This document shows positions 1 to 11,682 of a DNA stretch of 64,000 bases, piece after piece. The stretch covers positions 434,001 to 498,000 of the forward strand of contig JAYKKR010000010.1 of assembly GCA_036971615.1 (NCBI GenBank). Direction: 5' to 3'. Origin of the DNA: Amyloporia xantha (Eukaryota; Basidiomycota; Agaricomycetes; Polyporales; Adustoporiaceae). Both the position numbers and the translations under genes were made by a program. Position 1 is the stretch's first letter. Every line of letters starts with the position of its first letter. Below the pieces are notes generated by a model, which was given only the letters and a program-made list of their open reading frames with translations, had not been told where the DNA came from and ran no database searches.

Positions 1-818
1 CCCTGGGCAAAAATTACGCTACTTCTGTGTCACGTCGGCGATGGAACTCGTACCTGGCCGGTCTGTCTTCTCGGTGTGCTTAAGCCAAGTCTGCACTTGC
101 GTTAATGTTGCCCGAGTGGAGTTCGCTGCCATCTTGTATGACCAGTGCCTATATAGCTGGTAGAAGGATGCGTGTCGCAGAATAGTCGCGAGCGTTCCAT
201 TACGACCAAACTGGTGCGTTATCGCGATGTACTCTTCGGAACATGTAGACCGCCTTGCTAGCAGTTTCTTGTCTGCTCTGTTGACGTCAAATCTGAGGTC
301 GGATACTAGTTCTGCCACAAGTGACCTCCGGCGTCTCACCTGTTGTCGGTGGTAGTTGAAACGACGTGTCTGATATACCAGGCCCAGGGCGAGCGACCGC
401 TACGGACGCACAACACGGGATTCTTTACTCTAGCCTTTTAGATCGATCACTGGCGTTAAATTATAATATCAGTCAGGCAGTCCAATCGAGTGACATGAAT
501 CTGCTTTGTATGTTGATGCCACCTGTATCAAAGTAACAGCGATACGGCTCAGCATGGAGTACTAATCATTCAGTCAGTACCTCGAGGTGCTGCGCTTGAC
601 CTGCGTGCAGTCCCTTGCGCACAAGAAAGGCTTGGTGTGATCCCACTAGAAGAGTGGGAAGAGCGGTGTGATTGACCTTTGACAAGTCTGGTTCAAGTCT
701 GGTCTGAGCGAGTTGAAGTCTGGATGGGACGGCGTCTATGATCACGTGATGCTGGGGATTTCGATCGACACAGTGAGGAGGTGATACGACGAAATCTAAA
801 CAGCAGTCGTCGACCAGC
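1..818. other. Left-edge region, no supported gene
   Basis: I see no recognisable coding region here. A minus-strand frame of about 106 codons (339 down to 19) is open but matches no family I know. It could be the end of an unknown gene. The stretch just before 819 should hold the promoter of the bL19m gene. Confidence 0.5.
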
Positions 819-1343
819 ATGTCACTGAACGCTTTCCGGAGATGCGCCAGGGCGTTGTCAACAGCTGTTCAGCCCTACCCATTCTCCAGCGTGGCTAAGA
901 TACCACCAGTTCCCGCTACACCAGCACCAGCACCACTTTTGCTGGGCAAGGGCCTGATGCAATACCTTGCCCAAACTTTGCCTAGCCCCGACAAGCAAAA
1001 GCTTCTGACCACTTACTTCTCTCGGAGACACCCCCTGCGCATTCTTCCCGGCTCCGTCTTGACCGTAACACTAGGCCATGCGCCCACGACGTTTTCGGGT
1101 GTCCTTATGTCGGTCCGCCGGCGGGGGCTGGACACGTCGTTCGTCCTCCGCAACGTAATCAACCGTACGGGGGTGGAGATGCAATTCTTTGTCAGCTCCC
1201 CACATCTTAAGACTATCAAGGTTCTCCAACGGGCCGGCGGGGGTGGAGGGAAGAAGGGCAGGAGGATGCGGAGGGCGAAGTTGTTCTACCTCAGAGATTC
1301 ACCGGAGAAGATGTCTGCTATCTCTGCTGGTGTACGCGGGTAG
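819..1343 (+). CDS. Mitochondrial large-subunit ribosomal protein bL19m
   Basis: Single-exon gene for 174 residues. The first ~45 residues are rich in Arg, Ala, Ser and Pro with almost no acidic residues, as in a mitochondrial import sequence. The body from about residue 70 reads like bacterial L19: HPLRILPGSVLTV, then a beta-rich stretch with SVRRRGLDTSFVLRN. It ends with the family's basic segment, RRAKLFYLRD. Bacterial L19 sits at the interface of the ribosomal subunits; yeast IMG1 is the mitochondrial counterpart. A Gly-Lys-rich insert (GGGGGKKGRR) precedes the C-terminal strand. The ATG at 819 is the first in frame before the presequence, and no intron is needed. Confidence 0.9.
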   Translation: MSLNAFRRCARALSTAVQPYPFSSVAKIPPVPATPAPAPLLLGKGLMQYLAQTLPSPDKQKLLTTYFSRRHPLRILPGSVLTVTLGHAPTTFSGVLMSVRRRGLDTSFVLRNVINRTGVEMQFFVSSPHLKTIKVLQRAGGGGGKKGRRMRRAKLFYLRDSPEKMSAISAGVRG

Positions 1344-2704
1344 GCTGGGAGACTGCCAGGTGTGTGCAGAGCCTGTTACTGCTTTCACATGCGCATCTCA
1401 CGTCCGATTAGCGCAGTCTCGCAGTAGAGGCGGTGCGTGAGAGTGGCACTCATGTCGGCCAAACCGCGGACCGTATAGAATCACGCAGGTTGACAGAAGA
1501 ATAGGGACGGAGGGTTGGCAGAGCTCAGGGCACACCAAAAGCATGCATCGTATCTCGCGACCGTGGCGATTTCATCACGCGAAAGTTCATTAATGTGTCT
1601 CAGCGGTAGTTTGTGGTGTCCACCGTTCCCAGCAGCATGCATCGATAGCAACAACGTTCGATCTATTACTGTTCCTCCATGAGGAAGCGCCCCCAGATTT
1701 GAGGTATCCACTGGCTTACAACAGTTGAGACCAAACAGGACTACATGACGAACTAACGAGGGTGTAAGCATGTCTTGGAGCAACCGGATACCCCGGACGT
1801 ACTGTCAGACTTTGTATAGCACAAAGTCAGGAAACCCGATCCGATTGTCGCTCAGAGACTGTCAACTGACGAGTCTGTTCACGTAAACGCCGGGCGCGGG
1901 ACCGTTGTGGGGAGTCCTATGAGCTTCGAGTGGTTTGATCGATGAAGAGGGGACATCCGTAGTAGGCAGGTAAAGAAGGTTTGACGCTTGTGATGTGCTT
2001 CGTAGCATTGAGTGCACGCTAAAGACGAGGCTTCGGATGCACGATGGACGGCGTTGCTGTGAACGCTTACCTTTAGAAGCAGTCGAACACGATGGTTGTC
2101 AGCCGGAGATTGGCATACGTGCGGAACGCTGGCGGATTGAATGGGCTTTTGATAGGATTGTCTTCGATTCATCCGATTGTATAGATAGAGTGGGCAACGA
2201 GGTAGGTCAACTGGTTGACCAGCACTCCCGCTGGTACTTCGTATGGACATACATGGGCCTGGAGATTGGCGGTTCTGGTCGCAAGCGGGGAGCCCAAGAA
2301 GCTGAATGTAGGCGTGTCGTCCCGAGCAAACCGACGTGTCGCGGTGGGATTGCGTCCGCTAGCAACTCGTGGGGTGTGCGCAGGCACCGGTACGCCGATG
2401 TGAAATGAAGTGTGACCAAGCAGGGAACATGACCTCCACGCCGTCGTGCTACCAGCGAATGCAGTAGAGCGTGACACAGCTACGGCAGGAAAGACAGAGA
2501 TTCCCGCGGAGGCCAGCTGTGTGTCCCGGTGTCCGACGTGGTGCGAGTCGGGAGCGAAGTGCGAAAGGCCGGGCGAGAGGCTATGTGTGACATAGGCGTG
2601 ACACGGATGTGACCGCCGGAGTTCTCAGGCACGCGTGGGCTTACATCCGCCGCGTCCGATCTGGTTGAGATCTCTCCTTCCCTCTCCTCCCTCATATACG
2701 CGCC
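1344..2704. other. Intergenic region without a recognised gene
   Basis: About 1.36 kb. Overlapping frames of 70-137 codons on both strands look like chance openings: none has a recognisable motif or splices convincingly into a longer product. The right end is the presumed promoter of the Zn2Cys6 regulator. Confidence 0.5.
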
Positions 2705-5700
2705 ATGACAGAAGGGCAGCCCATCCCCGCCCCCTCCGACAATCCAACCATGGTCACCCACACCCACCAGTCCAAGAAGAAACGTATCGACGACCAACAG
2801 CCCCCTCCCGATGCAGGCCTCAAACCTGTCCAGCTCCAGCGTAGACGGGTATGGCGAGCATGTGAATCTTGCAGGTCAGTCCAATCAGTCGATAACGCCG
2901 TGCTTTTTCCTGATCACAATGCTCCCGACCCCTCCCTCTTCAGGCGTAAGAAGATCAAGTGCGACGGTAATGAACCGACATGCTCCCAGTGCGCAACGTC
3001 CAAGTCTCAGTGTACTTGGCTGCAGACGAAGGACAGGGCGGCGCTCAGCAGACAGTAAGCACTGCCTCCTCAATGTCCTGCTCTTCCCACTGACCAAGCC
3101 CCCCAGCTATGTCCAAGAACTTGAGGCTCGACTCCTCCACATGGAGTCCCTATTCCAGCAAGTCACCCCCATTCTCGAGCAGGTCGGCGGGGACGGTCTC
3201 GACCAATCCAGCATAGCCCCCTCCGCCGTACCACCACCTCCGGGCGCGCCCGTGTCTAGCGTTCTCCAGTCTGTCCTCCCTCAGATCAGAGAGTTTTCTC
3301 GTTCTAGCGGCATCGATCATTCATATGGCACCGATCCAAGTACTCCGATCAAGGTCGAGGACGATGTCTCAGATTCCTTTGGCCAGCTGGCGCTTGATGA
3401 GCATGGACACATGCGGTGGATAGGTGGCTCGTCCACCATGTCCCTGATTCAATCCTTCCGAGCAATGACCACCTCGCCCATGCATCGCGTCTCCCCTATG
3501 GACGAGGATCCCTCTGCACCTGGCCCTAGCGTCAACAAGTTGTATTTCCCTGCATCTGTCTTCTTCGGCAAGGTACGTGCCCTGCCAAGGCCAGAAGAGG
3601 TGGAGTACCCGGATCGTGATCTAGCAGACAAGCTGGTGAGTGGGCTGCATTCCAGATGTATGATTGGCGACTGAGATTGGCGGTAGGTTGATGCGTACTT
3701 CGCCAAATTCCACTTCTTGATGCCCGTCATTGACAAGCCGTCCTTCATGCGGCGGTACACGTATCTCATGGACCACACCAACGATGCTGATTTGGCTAGA
3801 AGGCAGACTGCCTTCGTTGCTCTCGTATGTGCCGTCTTCGCTGTCGCCGCACGATTTGTCAACGACCCACGCTTATCAAATCGAGACAATCTGGACGACG
3901 CAGGCATGGGCATGGTCTATTACGAAAGGTCCGCTGCCAAATGAATGCGCCATGTTTAGGTTTTGCTGATAATCTCTACTGATAGGGCACTGATTTTGCA
4001 CTACATCAGCCATGCGTCTACTCAGATCGAGCATGTGCAATGTTTCCTTCTCATGTCTTCGTTCCTTTGTTCTGTCAATTGCCTACCACAAGCCTGGCTG
4101 CTTGTCGGACAGGCTGTGCGAACCGCTCAGGATATCGGTCTTCATGTGCGTCGCATGAATGGTGTGATTCTATTGGTGACTAAAAGTTCTCTACAGCGTT
4201 CACCACGTCGACTTCTCATAACCTCCATCGAGAAGGAGACTCGCCGCAAGGTTTGGTGGGGTGTGTACACACTTGATCGGATGCTTGCTCTCGCGCTCGG
4301 CCGTCCACTCGCCATCGAAGACGCTGATTGCGACGTCGAGCTTCCGGCCGAAGTCGACGATGAGCACCTGCAGGAGTATTTTGCTGGCGCTACCATGTCG
4401 CACCAGACGCCGCCGCTCATGAAGGGTTTCACCGAGCTGACGCTGCTTTACAAGATCGCAGGCCAAGTTCTACGGCAGGTCTACGCGCTTGACAAATGCC
4501 GAGATAATCTGGAGCCCGAGAAGCGCGCCGAACTACAGCGTTCGGTCGATTCTCTCGACAAGGCGCTCACGAAGTGGTGCGACGATTTGCCCGCGGTCTT
4601 CAAGTCGCGCCCCGTTTCCGAGAAGCAGGTCTCGATGGGCGCTGTGCTTTGCAGCCATTATTATTCTATTCTCACCACACTGCACCGCAACTTCCTCCCT
4701 GTGAAGTTCGACCAGCCCGTTGCGCCTCGTTCGACGGCGAAGGCCGTTTCGACTGCTCGCGCATGTATTCGCCTCGCTCCGGCGATCAAGAATGTGGTGC
4801 CACCTAGCCACCACCTTGCGTTCTTCATCCAGAATCTCTTTAGCTCCGCAGTCATCATCCTACTGTACGCAATGCATTCGCCTGATCCGGTCGCTTCGCA
4901 AGCGGCCATGGAAGAAGCGACGAGTTGTCTGTCTGTTCTCGAGTCGTGGGAAGGGCACTGGCCTGGTGCACGCAAGTGCAAGGAGCTGCTGGAGGACCTG
5001 ACGGCGACTGCGCGCGAGGCTATCAGGAGTGCTGCCAATGGCCAAGGGAACGGCGCACGCGCTGCATCGCGCTCGACTTCTACGACTTCTGCGGGTTCTT
5101 CCTCTTCTTCTGCGCTTCGAGAAGGGCGTATGTCTGCTGCGGTGCCCATGCCTCTTTCCGAGAGGCTGATCAAGGCAAAGCCCCGGCGGAATAGGTCGAG
5201 GGACCCTCGCCTGTCGTCGCATCAGGGAGTATCAGGATTACAGTTCCGCCCTGACTGTGAGTGGTTTTGGCCATTCTCAATTTGTCCTTTATCTGACCCG
5301 ACGTCCTGTCTAGCCCAAAGGGCGCGATCTACATCGAGGAAGCGGCCCCATGATGATGACCTTTTCCAGGATGGGAGCTCATCATATAGTCTTCTATCAA
5401 GCTCTTACCCGGGACGTTCGAATCTGAGCGCCCACAGCTCCCCCGTGTCCGTAAACAGCCAGCCCTCACCGTCAGGACAGGCACTGGAATTCCCTAGCGA
5501 ACCTAGCCCGCGTATGGTACCCACGTCTTCTTTCGGTCCCCTAAATATACCGCAATCTCCGGCTGTCGCCATGTCTCCGTCACACTTCGATTACGACTTT
5601 GGCTTGTCACAGAGCCCATCTGACAGGTGGGGCGCGCTTGATGGGCAGGGCAATGGCCTGAAATTCTTCCCCTCCGGCTCGCAGCAGCCGCAACCCTATT

Positions 5701-6014
5701 CCCCCACTTCATTTGCCCCACAACCGCCTTCTGCGTCTGATCAGGCGCATCTCGGATATGACGGGTTTGGCGTAGACCCTGGGATGTTCGGTATGCCTGG
5801 CTCTTCGCCACCATCATCCACCGGATTCGCTGCTCCTGGGCTCCCCTTCCGTGGCCTTGACTTCATTCGAAACTACAACCCTGCGGGGTACGCTGGTGGG
5901 GGCGACCAAGAATGGCAGACGTTTGACCCCAGCGCCTTTGGATACGATCCAGAGATCCCTTTCACTCTCGGTGACATCTCGATAGACGGACAGCAGTGGC
6001 ATAATGGACAGTAG
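2705..6014 (+). CDS. Zn2Cys6 fungal transcription factor with fungal-specific TF domain
   Basis: Best model: join 2705-2874, 2944-3054, 3107-3635, 3687-3928, 3986-4145, 4197-5256, 5314-6014 (990 aa). The first intron splits the zinc cluster. Once joined, the spacing is C-x2-C-x6-C-x6-C-x2-C-x6-C (CESC, RRKKIKC, then CSQC), a textbook Zn2Cys6 DNA-binding domain. A short heptad-like segment follows (YVQELEARLLHMESLF), the usual dimerisation linker. The middle homology domain runs from roughly residue 270 to 560: MPVIDKPSF, the AWLLVGQAVRTAQDIGLH helix, then RRKVWWGVYTLDRMLALALGRP. The C-terminal ~400 residues are Ser/Pro/Gly-rich, as in an activation region. It should be a nuclear regulator. 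The target pathway cannot be read from the sequence, and the neighbours do not form a cluster. Confidence 0.92.
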
Positions 6015-6406
6015 GCTGGCTCATCGGATGAGGTGCTACACTACTAATCCTATGCGTGGATATCGTGCGCGTTCTCGGAAACCTACTACCCTGTGTATTA
6101 ATTGTGTAACAGTAGCTATGCGTTCCATATTATAGTCTCGAATACTATCTGTAGCATCGTAGTTTCAGCCAGCTATGTTATGGCATACCCTTGTATCACG
6201 CGTACCTAGTGTCTGAATATTGAATGTCGTTGATCGAGCTTTACTGAGCGCCTGAGACTCGAGAGCATGCGCATGATTGCCCCTCCCAGACCGGGCCAGA
6301 GCAGTTCGCAGGTCAACTGACGGCCGGCGGCTCTTCCACGAAATGCATATCAAACAAACGACCCCAAAGATGCGGGGCACCTTCCTTCGCTTTCACCCGA
6401 ACTGTC

Positions 6407-8466
6407 ATGGCGTCTCATCCTGTAGTTGAAGTGACTTCCCCATCGGCGTGGGCCATGGTATGTCTTCTGGACAACCTGTGACATGCCTAATGAATTGTGG
6501 GGCAGGTCGAGGACAAGTTCTCGCCATACGCGAAGGAGACACTCGCGAAGCTCATTGCATTCGTCCACGTACGTTGCTTCCTTGTGTTCTGGTGGTGCCC
6601 GGGCCTGACTGAAGGCGGCTGTTTGCACCTCAGGACGAGGTTCTGCCTGCTGCAAAGCTCGCACATGCCCAGGTGCCCTCCGATCTGGAAGCGCGATGGA
6701 AGACCGTGGTTCCAATTGTCGCAGAGCTGAAGGTGAAAGCGCGCCAACTGGGGCTATGGAATCTCTTCCTTAGCAAGGCTCACTACCCCGAGTTCGGTGT
6801 ACCCCTGACCAACCTCGAAGTCTGTGACCAGCTCATTGCTACCCCTGGATGTCACTAAATCAGTGCGCACGTTCAGTATGCGCTCATGGCTGAAGTGCTC
6901 GGCCGTGGGGGTCAGATGGCGTCTGAAGCTGTGAACTGCTCTGCGCCCGATACTGGGAACATGGGTGAGTCCAGAATATGGGTCTTTATTTCAAACCTGT
7001 TATCGTGCGTGCACAGAGGTGCTGGCGAGGTATGGTTCGCCGGAACAGCAAAAGAAATGGCTCCTACCCCTTCTAAATGGCGAGACGCGTTCGGCCTTCT
7101 CTATGACCGAGCGATTCAGTACGTTTCGCAGTTATCGCTATCGTATAGGCCCATTCTTGACACCATCCAGTTGCTTCTTCGGACGCGACGAACATCCGAA
7201 CCACTCTCCGCCAAGAAGGAGACGAAATTGTCATCAACGGCCACAAGTGGTCTGTATCTCTCGGGCACGGATGATATGGCATTCTTCTGAACTTGTGCAT
7301 CGCGCAGGTATATCAGCGGAGCTGGTGATCCGCGATGCGCCTTGCATCTTGTGCTGGGTAAGAGCGACCCAGACAACTCAGACCGCTACTTGCAGCAGAG
7401 TATTGTCATTGTTCCTGCCAATGCGCCTGGGGTTAAGGTGATTCGCCCGATGCATGTGTTGGGATATGACGATGCTCCGGAGGGTCACTGCGAGATCATC
7501 TATGAGAACGTCCGCGTGCCGGTCAGCAACTTGGTCCTGGGTTGGGGAAGGGGCTTTGAGGTAAGACCGATGACTGTTTCACCGACCATGGCTTACCGGC
7601 CCATAGATCATTCAAGGCCGGCTGGGGTCTGCATTACTGGCTTGATATGCTTCTTGGTACTGACTGTATGACTAGTCCCGGTCGCATCCATCACTGCATG
7701 CGCTCTATCGGAGCCGCTCAGTATGCTTTGGATTTGATGATCCAGCGAGTAACGGACCCAGCAAAGAAAACGTTCGGCAAGTACTTGTACGAACACGGTG
7801 GGTAGATGTGTCTATCCCTTAAGATGTGTATTTATCTGATATCCTACCAGGTACTGTTGTGGCCGAGATTGCTCACTCTCGTGCTGAAATCGAGTCTGCA
7901 CGATTGCTAGTCCTTAGCGCAGCTTTGCAGGTGTGTCACGGTCACAGTATGTAGCATTCCTGCGTTGACACTTGTCTAGATCGATAAAGTTAAAGCAAAA
8001 GGTGCGATGAAGGAAATTGGCATTGCAAAGGTAGGTCTATGCAGCGGACCTTGTGGTAGCACACAGCAAACTAATATTATCCGCAGTTCGTTGTACCTTC
8101 AATGGCGTTGCGTGTGGTCGATCGTGCCATGCAGGCATATGGAGCGGAAGGTCTCAGCCAAGATACACCACTGGCACAACTTTATGCAGGTTTGAGAACC
8201 CTGAGAATCGCCGATGTACGTCACTACACCGGTCTGCGTTATACTCTTACGCTGATGTACTCGTTCAAAAGGGTCCCGATGCTGTATGTACTTCTTTTCA
8301 GCAAAGGAAACCTTTCATAGATGTCTTTTTGTTATCGCAGGTGCATATTCAGCAAATAGGCCAGCGCGAGCTCAGGCGTGCGCCTGCTCTCATCAAGCGG
8401 ACTGCGGAAATTAAGAACAAGGAGAAGTTGCTCTTGGAGAAGCATGGCATGAAGGCATTGCTTTGA
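6407..8466 (+). CDS. Acyl-CoA dehydrogenase, ACAD10/11-like
   Basis: Fourteen exons restore one frame of 453 aa: 6407-6457, 6506-6568, 6634-6819, 6877-6964, 7017-7118, 7171-7249, 7308-7560, 7607-7626, 7676-7797, 7851-7930, 7980-8030, 8087-8215, 8272-8283, 8341-8466. Family marks are [26 protein letters not shown] followed by ASSDATNI (substrate/FAD loop), [29 protein letters not shown] and [16 protein letters not shown]. These match the C-terminal dehydrogenase domain of ACAD10/ACAD11, flavoproteins that oxidise acyl-CoA to enoyl-CoA; there is no kinase-like N-terminal domain. The C-terminus (MKALL) is not a PTS1, and no clear mitochondrial presequence is seen, so the compartment is open. Exons of 20 and 12 nt are unusually small. 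The start is the only ATG that leads into the conserved helix through a good donor. Confidence 0.9.
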
Positions 8467-8714
8467 ATTACAGCTCGACATGTGCTCATCCTTTATCCGC
8501 CTCGTACGTGTTTAGTGATCTATTGACTTCTCATGACAGTCCGTGTTGTTCCTGCTTCCGAGTCATGCGATGGTTTGGGCAAATGTTGTTGGTATACCGA
8601 GGTAAAATGGCCAGCCTGTAAATTCAACTAGGCATTTCCTCCTGCTATCAGCAACACGGTGTGGTTTTATTTGTGGAATACAATTGTATTGCAAGGGCGA
8701 GCCAGAAGAATGAG

Positions 8715-8720
8715 AAAAAA
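8715..8720 (-). terminator. RNA polymerase III terminator of tRNA-Pro
   Basis: A run of six T on the minus strand lies three bases beyond the 3' end of the tRNA, the usual Pol III stop signal. Confidence 0.8.
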
Positions 8721-8723
8721 TAA

Positions 8724-8831
8724 GGGCCTAGCCGGGAATTGAACCCGGGACCTCCTCCAAGTGATTACATAAGCACAATCAAGTCTCATTTCAAACCCTA
8801 AGAAGGAATCATACTACTAGACCACCAGGCC
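8724..8831 (-). tRNA. tRNA-Pro (anticodon AGG) with a 36-nt intron
   Basis: Reads 5' to 3' from 8831 to 8724. The acceptor stem GGCCTGG pairs with CTAGGCC (one G-U pair), followed by discriminator C. The T arm CCGGG-TTCAATT-CCCGG is perfect, and the GGTTCAATTCC box B is intact. The anticodon stem CCTTC/GGAGG closes a loop TTAGGGT with anticodon AGG, hence proline with wobble-modified A34. The 36-nt intron occupies 8760-8795, directly 3' of position 37, where eukaryotic nuclear tRNA introns sit. Mature length without CCA is 72 nt. It runs away from the gene that starts at 8935. Confidence 0.92.
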
Positions 8832-8934
8832 ACAATCAGTGGAGCAATACATGTCCCAATAGAGGGAAAACATTTCTGATGGAATGCTCTCGTCGACTTG
8901 CATCGACCCGACGTGCTTTCCACTTTGATCCACA

Positions 8935-9432
8935 ATGTCGGCGACAACGAGTGTGTTCCGCAAGTCCCTATGTCGAGCACCCTCTTTAAGGCGACATGCT
9001 ACTCGTGCCTCCTCGTCCAAACGGACCACGCTCCTGCCTGAGAAGATGCGGGCTCTTGTCTCCCTATACCACCAAGCCGACACCTTCATAACTCCCGAAA
9101 ACCTGTCGGACATGATTGACTACCAGTTCATCACGCGTCACGCAAATGCATCAGTTGTGCGGACTGACGAAGACTCCTTCGACATGCTGCAAAAGCAGTA
9201 TTGGAATCGCAAGGTCATGCCAAAGATTGGCGAGACGAATTTTGTGGATGTGTCCATGGATGCATCTAGTGATGGAGAAGAGTGGAGTTACCAGAGGTCA
9301 GAACGTGAAAAGCGGGTCATTCAGGCGTTATGGGGCATGCAAGGCAGAGGGAGACCCGATTTAGAGGTTTTGGAGGAAGAAGCAGAGAAAATCAAGGATA
9401 TGATGAAGAGAGATCACCCTCGTCAGTCATAA
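8935..9432 (+). CDS. Small basic-N-terminus protein, probably mitochondrial
   Basis: Single exon, 165 aa. Residues 1-30 (MSATTSVFRKSLCRAPSLRR onward) are Ser/Arg/Ala-rich and look like a matrix-targeting presequence. The body is helical and charged: LPEKMRALVSLYHQADTFIT, then DMIDYQFITRH, then a Glu/Lys-rich tail. I do not recognise the family. Size and composition would fit a mitochondrial ribosomal or assembly protein, but that is inference. The start codon lies 103 bp from the end of the divergent tRNA-Pro gene. Confidence 0.7.
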   Translation: MSATTSVFRKSLCRAPSLRRHATRASSSKRTTLLPEKMRALVSLYHQADTFITPENLSDMIDYQFITRHANASVVRTDEDSFDMLQKQYWNRKVMPKIGETNFVDVSMDASSDGEEWSYQRSEREKRVIQALWGMQGRGRPDLEVLEEEAEKIKDMMKRDHPRQS

Positions 9433-10103
9433 GGTATGTTTGTGCATGGTGCATTTTCCCGCAGTAGCAGTTAACCATGAATCTGAACTCAGCCACATTC
9501 TGTCTAAGAGAAGCCGGTTCTCGCCCACCGTAGGACGTCGTTTACGGAGAGCAGACGCTGTCATTTGCATTGGCGTGCGTGGAAGACACTGGGACATCTT
9601 TCCGAAGAAACTACCTAATCGTTCGGAACCCCCTATATCCTCTTACTATTGCGACCCTATTTGTTCAGTGGTTTATAATAACATTACGAGAATGCGTAAT
9701 GTCTGGCAGCATTTTGTTGAGTCTTCCCCCGTTCGATTAACTGGAATTGACCAGTCCCAATAATGACTAATAAGCTCCGAGAGTTACTGTCCTGCAAAGC
9801 ACTGAGTTCGCGCGTACGAATCACATCGCAAAACGCAGAAGCGACAATGAGGGAGCTCGAACGGCCTCATTTGATCGTTGTTGTTTGACGAATGCCTTTC
9901 ACGGCTGCAGAGAGAACAGCAACACCTAGGCCGATATCTTCGTACTTCAATGGAAGACGTGCAGATGAAAAGGTATAAAATCACAGCCAACTGATCGAGT
10001 GCTTCCACCTCCATGGCTACTGCTACTGGTACAGGGATATACAATGCCTAGTCCCCAAATAATCGACACAGATAATGCCGCGAACGTCATGTCAACTCTA
10101 GCA
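9433..10103. other. Intergenic region between convergent genes
   Basis: No coding region seen. It contains a short perfect hairpin near 9693-9714 (ACATTACG, six-base loop, CGTAATGT), in a position where 3' ends of the two flanking genes would meet. A role in transcript end formation is possible but not shown. Confidence 0.45.
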
Positions 10104-11296
10104 TCACAGCCTGGCCTTTGCGGCAGCATCATCGGCCCCGACATTCGTACTGATGACATTTCGCTCAGTCTCCTCCAGCACATCTCTGTATAGGTCGCGC
10201 TGCCGAGAGCCTGTCAGCCGGATACATTTTGTGACCTAAACAGTGCCGGAAGTACCTTGATTACACCCCACGCGCCGAGCTTCGCCATGCTACTTACTGA
10301 CTCGCCCACTTCTTGGGCTTTGGCGATGATAGCTTCCGTGTCGCCCTTCACAATGTGGTCCACAATGCCGGCTTCCAGGGCTTCCTGTGGTGTGAATCTG
10401 TGACCTTCCAGGGCGATTTTGCGCTGAACTCGAGCGTCTGAAACCTTTGCGCGCGTGATGACAGCTATAGAGAGTGGCCAGGCCGCGCCAAAGTGAATCT
10501 AGCGAGATGTGAGTCAGGAACTGCAAGCAGAACCGATGAGCCAGTCCAATCCCTGACCTCATTCATGCATATCCAAGCGTTTCGACTGCTACCATCAGTC
10601 ATGACGCGGTAGTCACAACACAGCGAGAGGGTCATTGCGCCAGCGAAACAATGGCCATTGATTGCAGCAACAGTGGGAACTGGACCCAATGGCTCACTTC
10701 TTTGCGTTTCAATGACGGACTAGAGAAGGCTCACTAGGGAAAGTCAACAGCCGTCTGTATAACGGATTCATGACCACTGTGCGATCGATGTATAAAGTTT
10801 GTTCAATAACATCGGCCATATCAACGAAACTAAGTACTCACAAGGGAAGAAGTTTACGGCGAAGTTTGGGTCTTTGACCAAGTTATCATAGTCGAGCCCT
10901 GCCATGAGACGGTCTTAACCCCCGCGACGAGCTTGCGAGACTGAAAGGCACCAGTCACCACGCACCATTGCTAAAGAACTTGTTCTGGCTTCTCTTCCCG
11001 ACTACGATCAACGTGCCCTTACCGCCCTCTTTGTCTTTCTGCGTCCTCGCTTTACGCCAATCTTCACGCCAATGACGCTCTACGGCATCCAGCGCAGGCA
11101 TCATTGCCTTGGAGACGAAGTGCTCGTTGAAGCGGCTGTCTTCGCCGTTATGCATTTCGAGAATCCATGTGGTGGGTGTCGCTGAACAACATGCCAGCGA
11201 TAAATCAGCCCATTTACGCTATAGAAATGAATGGAACCAACGATGTGTGACAGTAACCAAAGGTCGGTCAGACGGTAGACTCAGGGGATAAGACAT
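10104..11296 (-). CDS. Enoyl-CoA hydratase/isomerase (crotonase) with PTS1-like tail
   Basis: Seven exons on the minus strand: 11296-11242, 11181-10966, 10898-10842, 10776-10735, 10679-10558, 10498-10256, 10199-10104 (276 aa). The crotonase core is clear: FPIPTVAAINGHCFAGAM, with the oxyanion-hole glycines, then LSLCCDYRVM, and VHFG-type IHFGAAWPLS later. Downstream, EGHRFTPQEALEAGIVDHIV is the usual trimer-contact region. The last residues are KARL; ARL fits the peroxisomal targeting consensus [SAC][KRH][LM], as in peroxisomal delta3,delta2-enoyl-CoA isomerases (yeast Eci1 ends HRL). I infer a peroxisomal beta-oxidation enzyme acting on unsaturated acyl-CoA; hydratase and isomerase cannot be told apart by eye. 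The start at 11296 gives MSYPLSLPSDRPLVTV, typical of fungal members. Confidence 0.9.
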
Positions 11297-11682
11297 CGTC
11301 AGGTTGTACGTGCACGTATCAGTCTAACCCTGCAGTTGGCGTTGAACAAATGCTGGGGGAAACGGTGAAAGCCCGGATGATGACCGGTTTCCGGGAGCGC
11401 ATGATATGCATATGGGGAAGTGATCAATATTCACATGCAAGCGAGCAATTGCAAGCCCACCGTGATCTCTTGAGAACACGATCGTCATTTTTCCAATTCC
11501 GATCTGCCGTCGAAAGAGTTCTTCAAGGACGCAAGGTATATACAGGCATTACTAACAGCTAGGGAATGTGCTCAGATGGACCAGGTAATAAACTAGATAG
11601 ACAGAAGCAAATACACTTGAAAGAGGTATATCGAAAACGGGCCAGGTAGAAGCGAATTGGACCGGATGAAATGGAAGATAAC

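Noticed and set aside
19..339. Minus-strand frame of 106 codons at the left edge
   Set aside because: No motif and no second exon could be joined; kept only as a note because it may be part of a gene outside the window.
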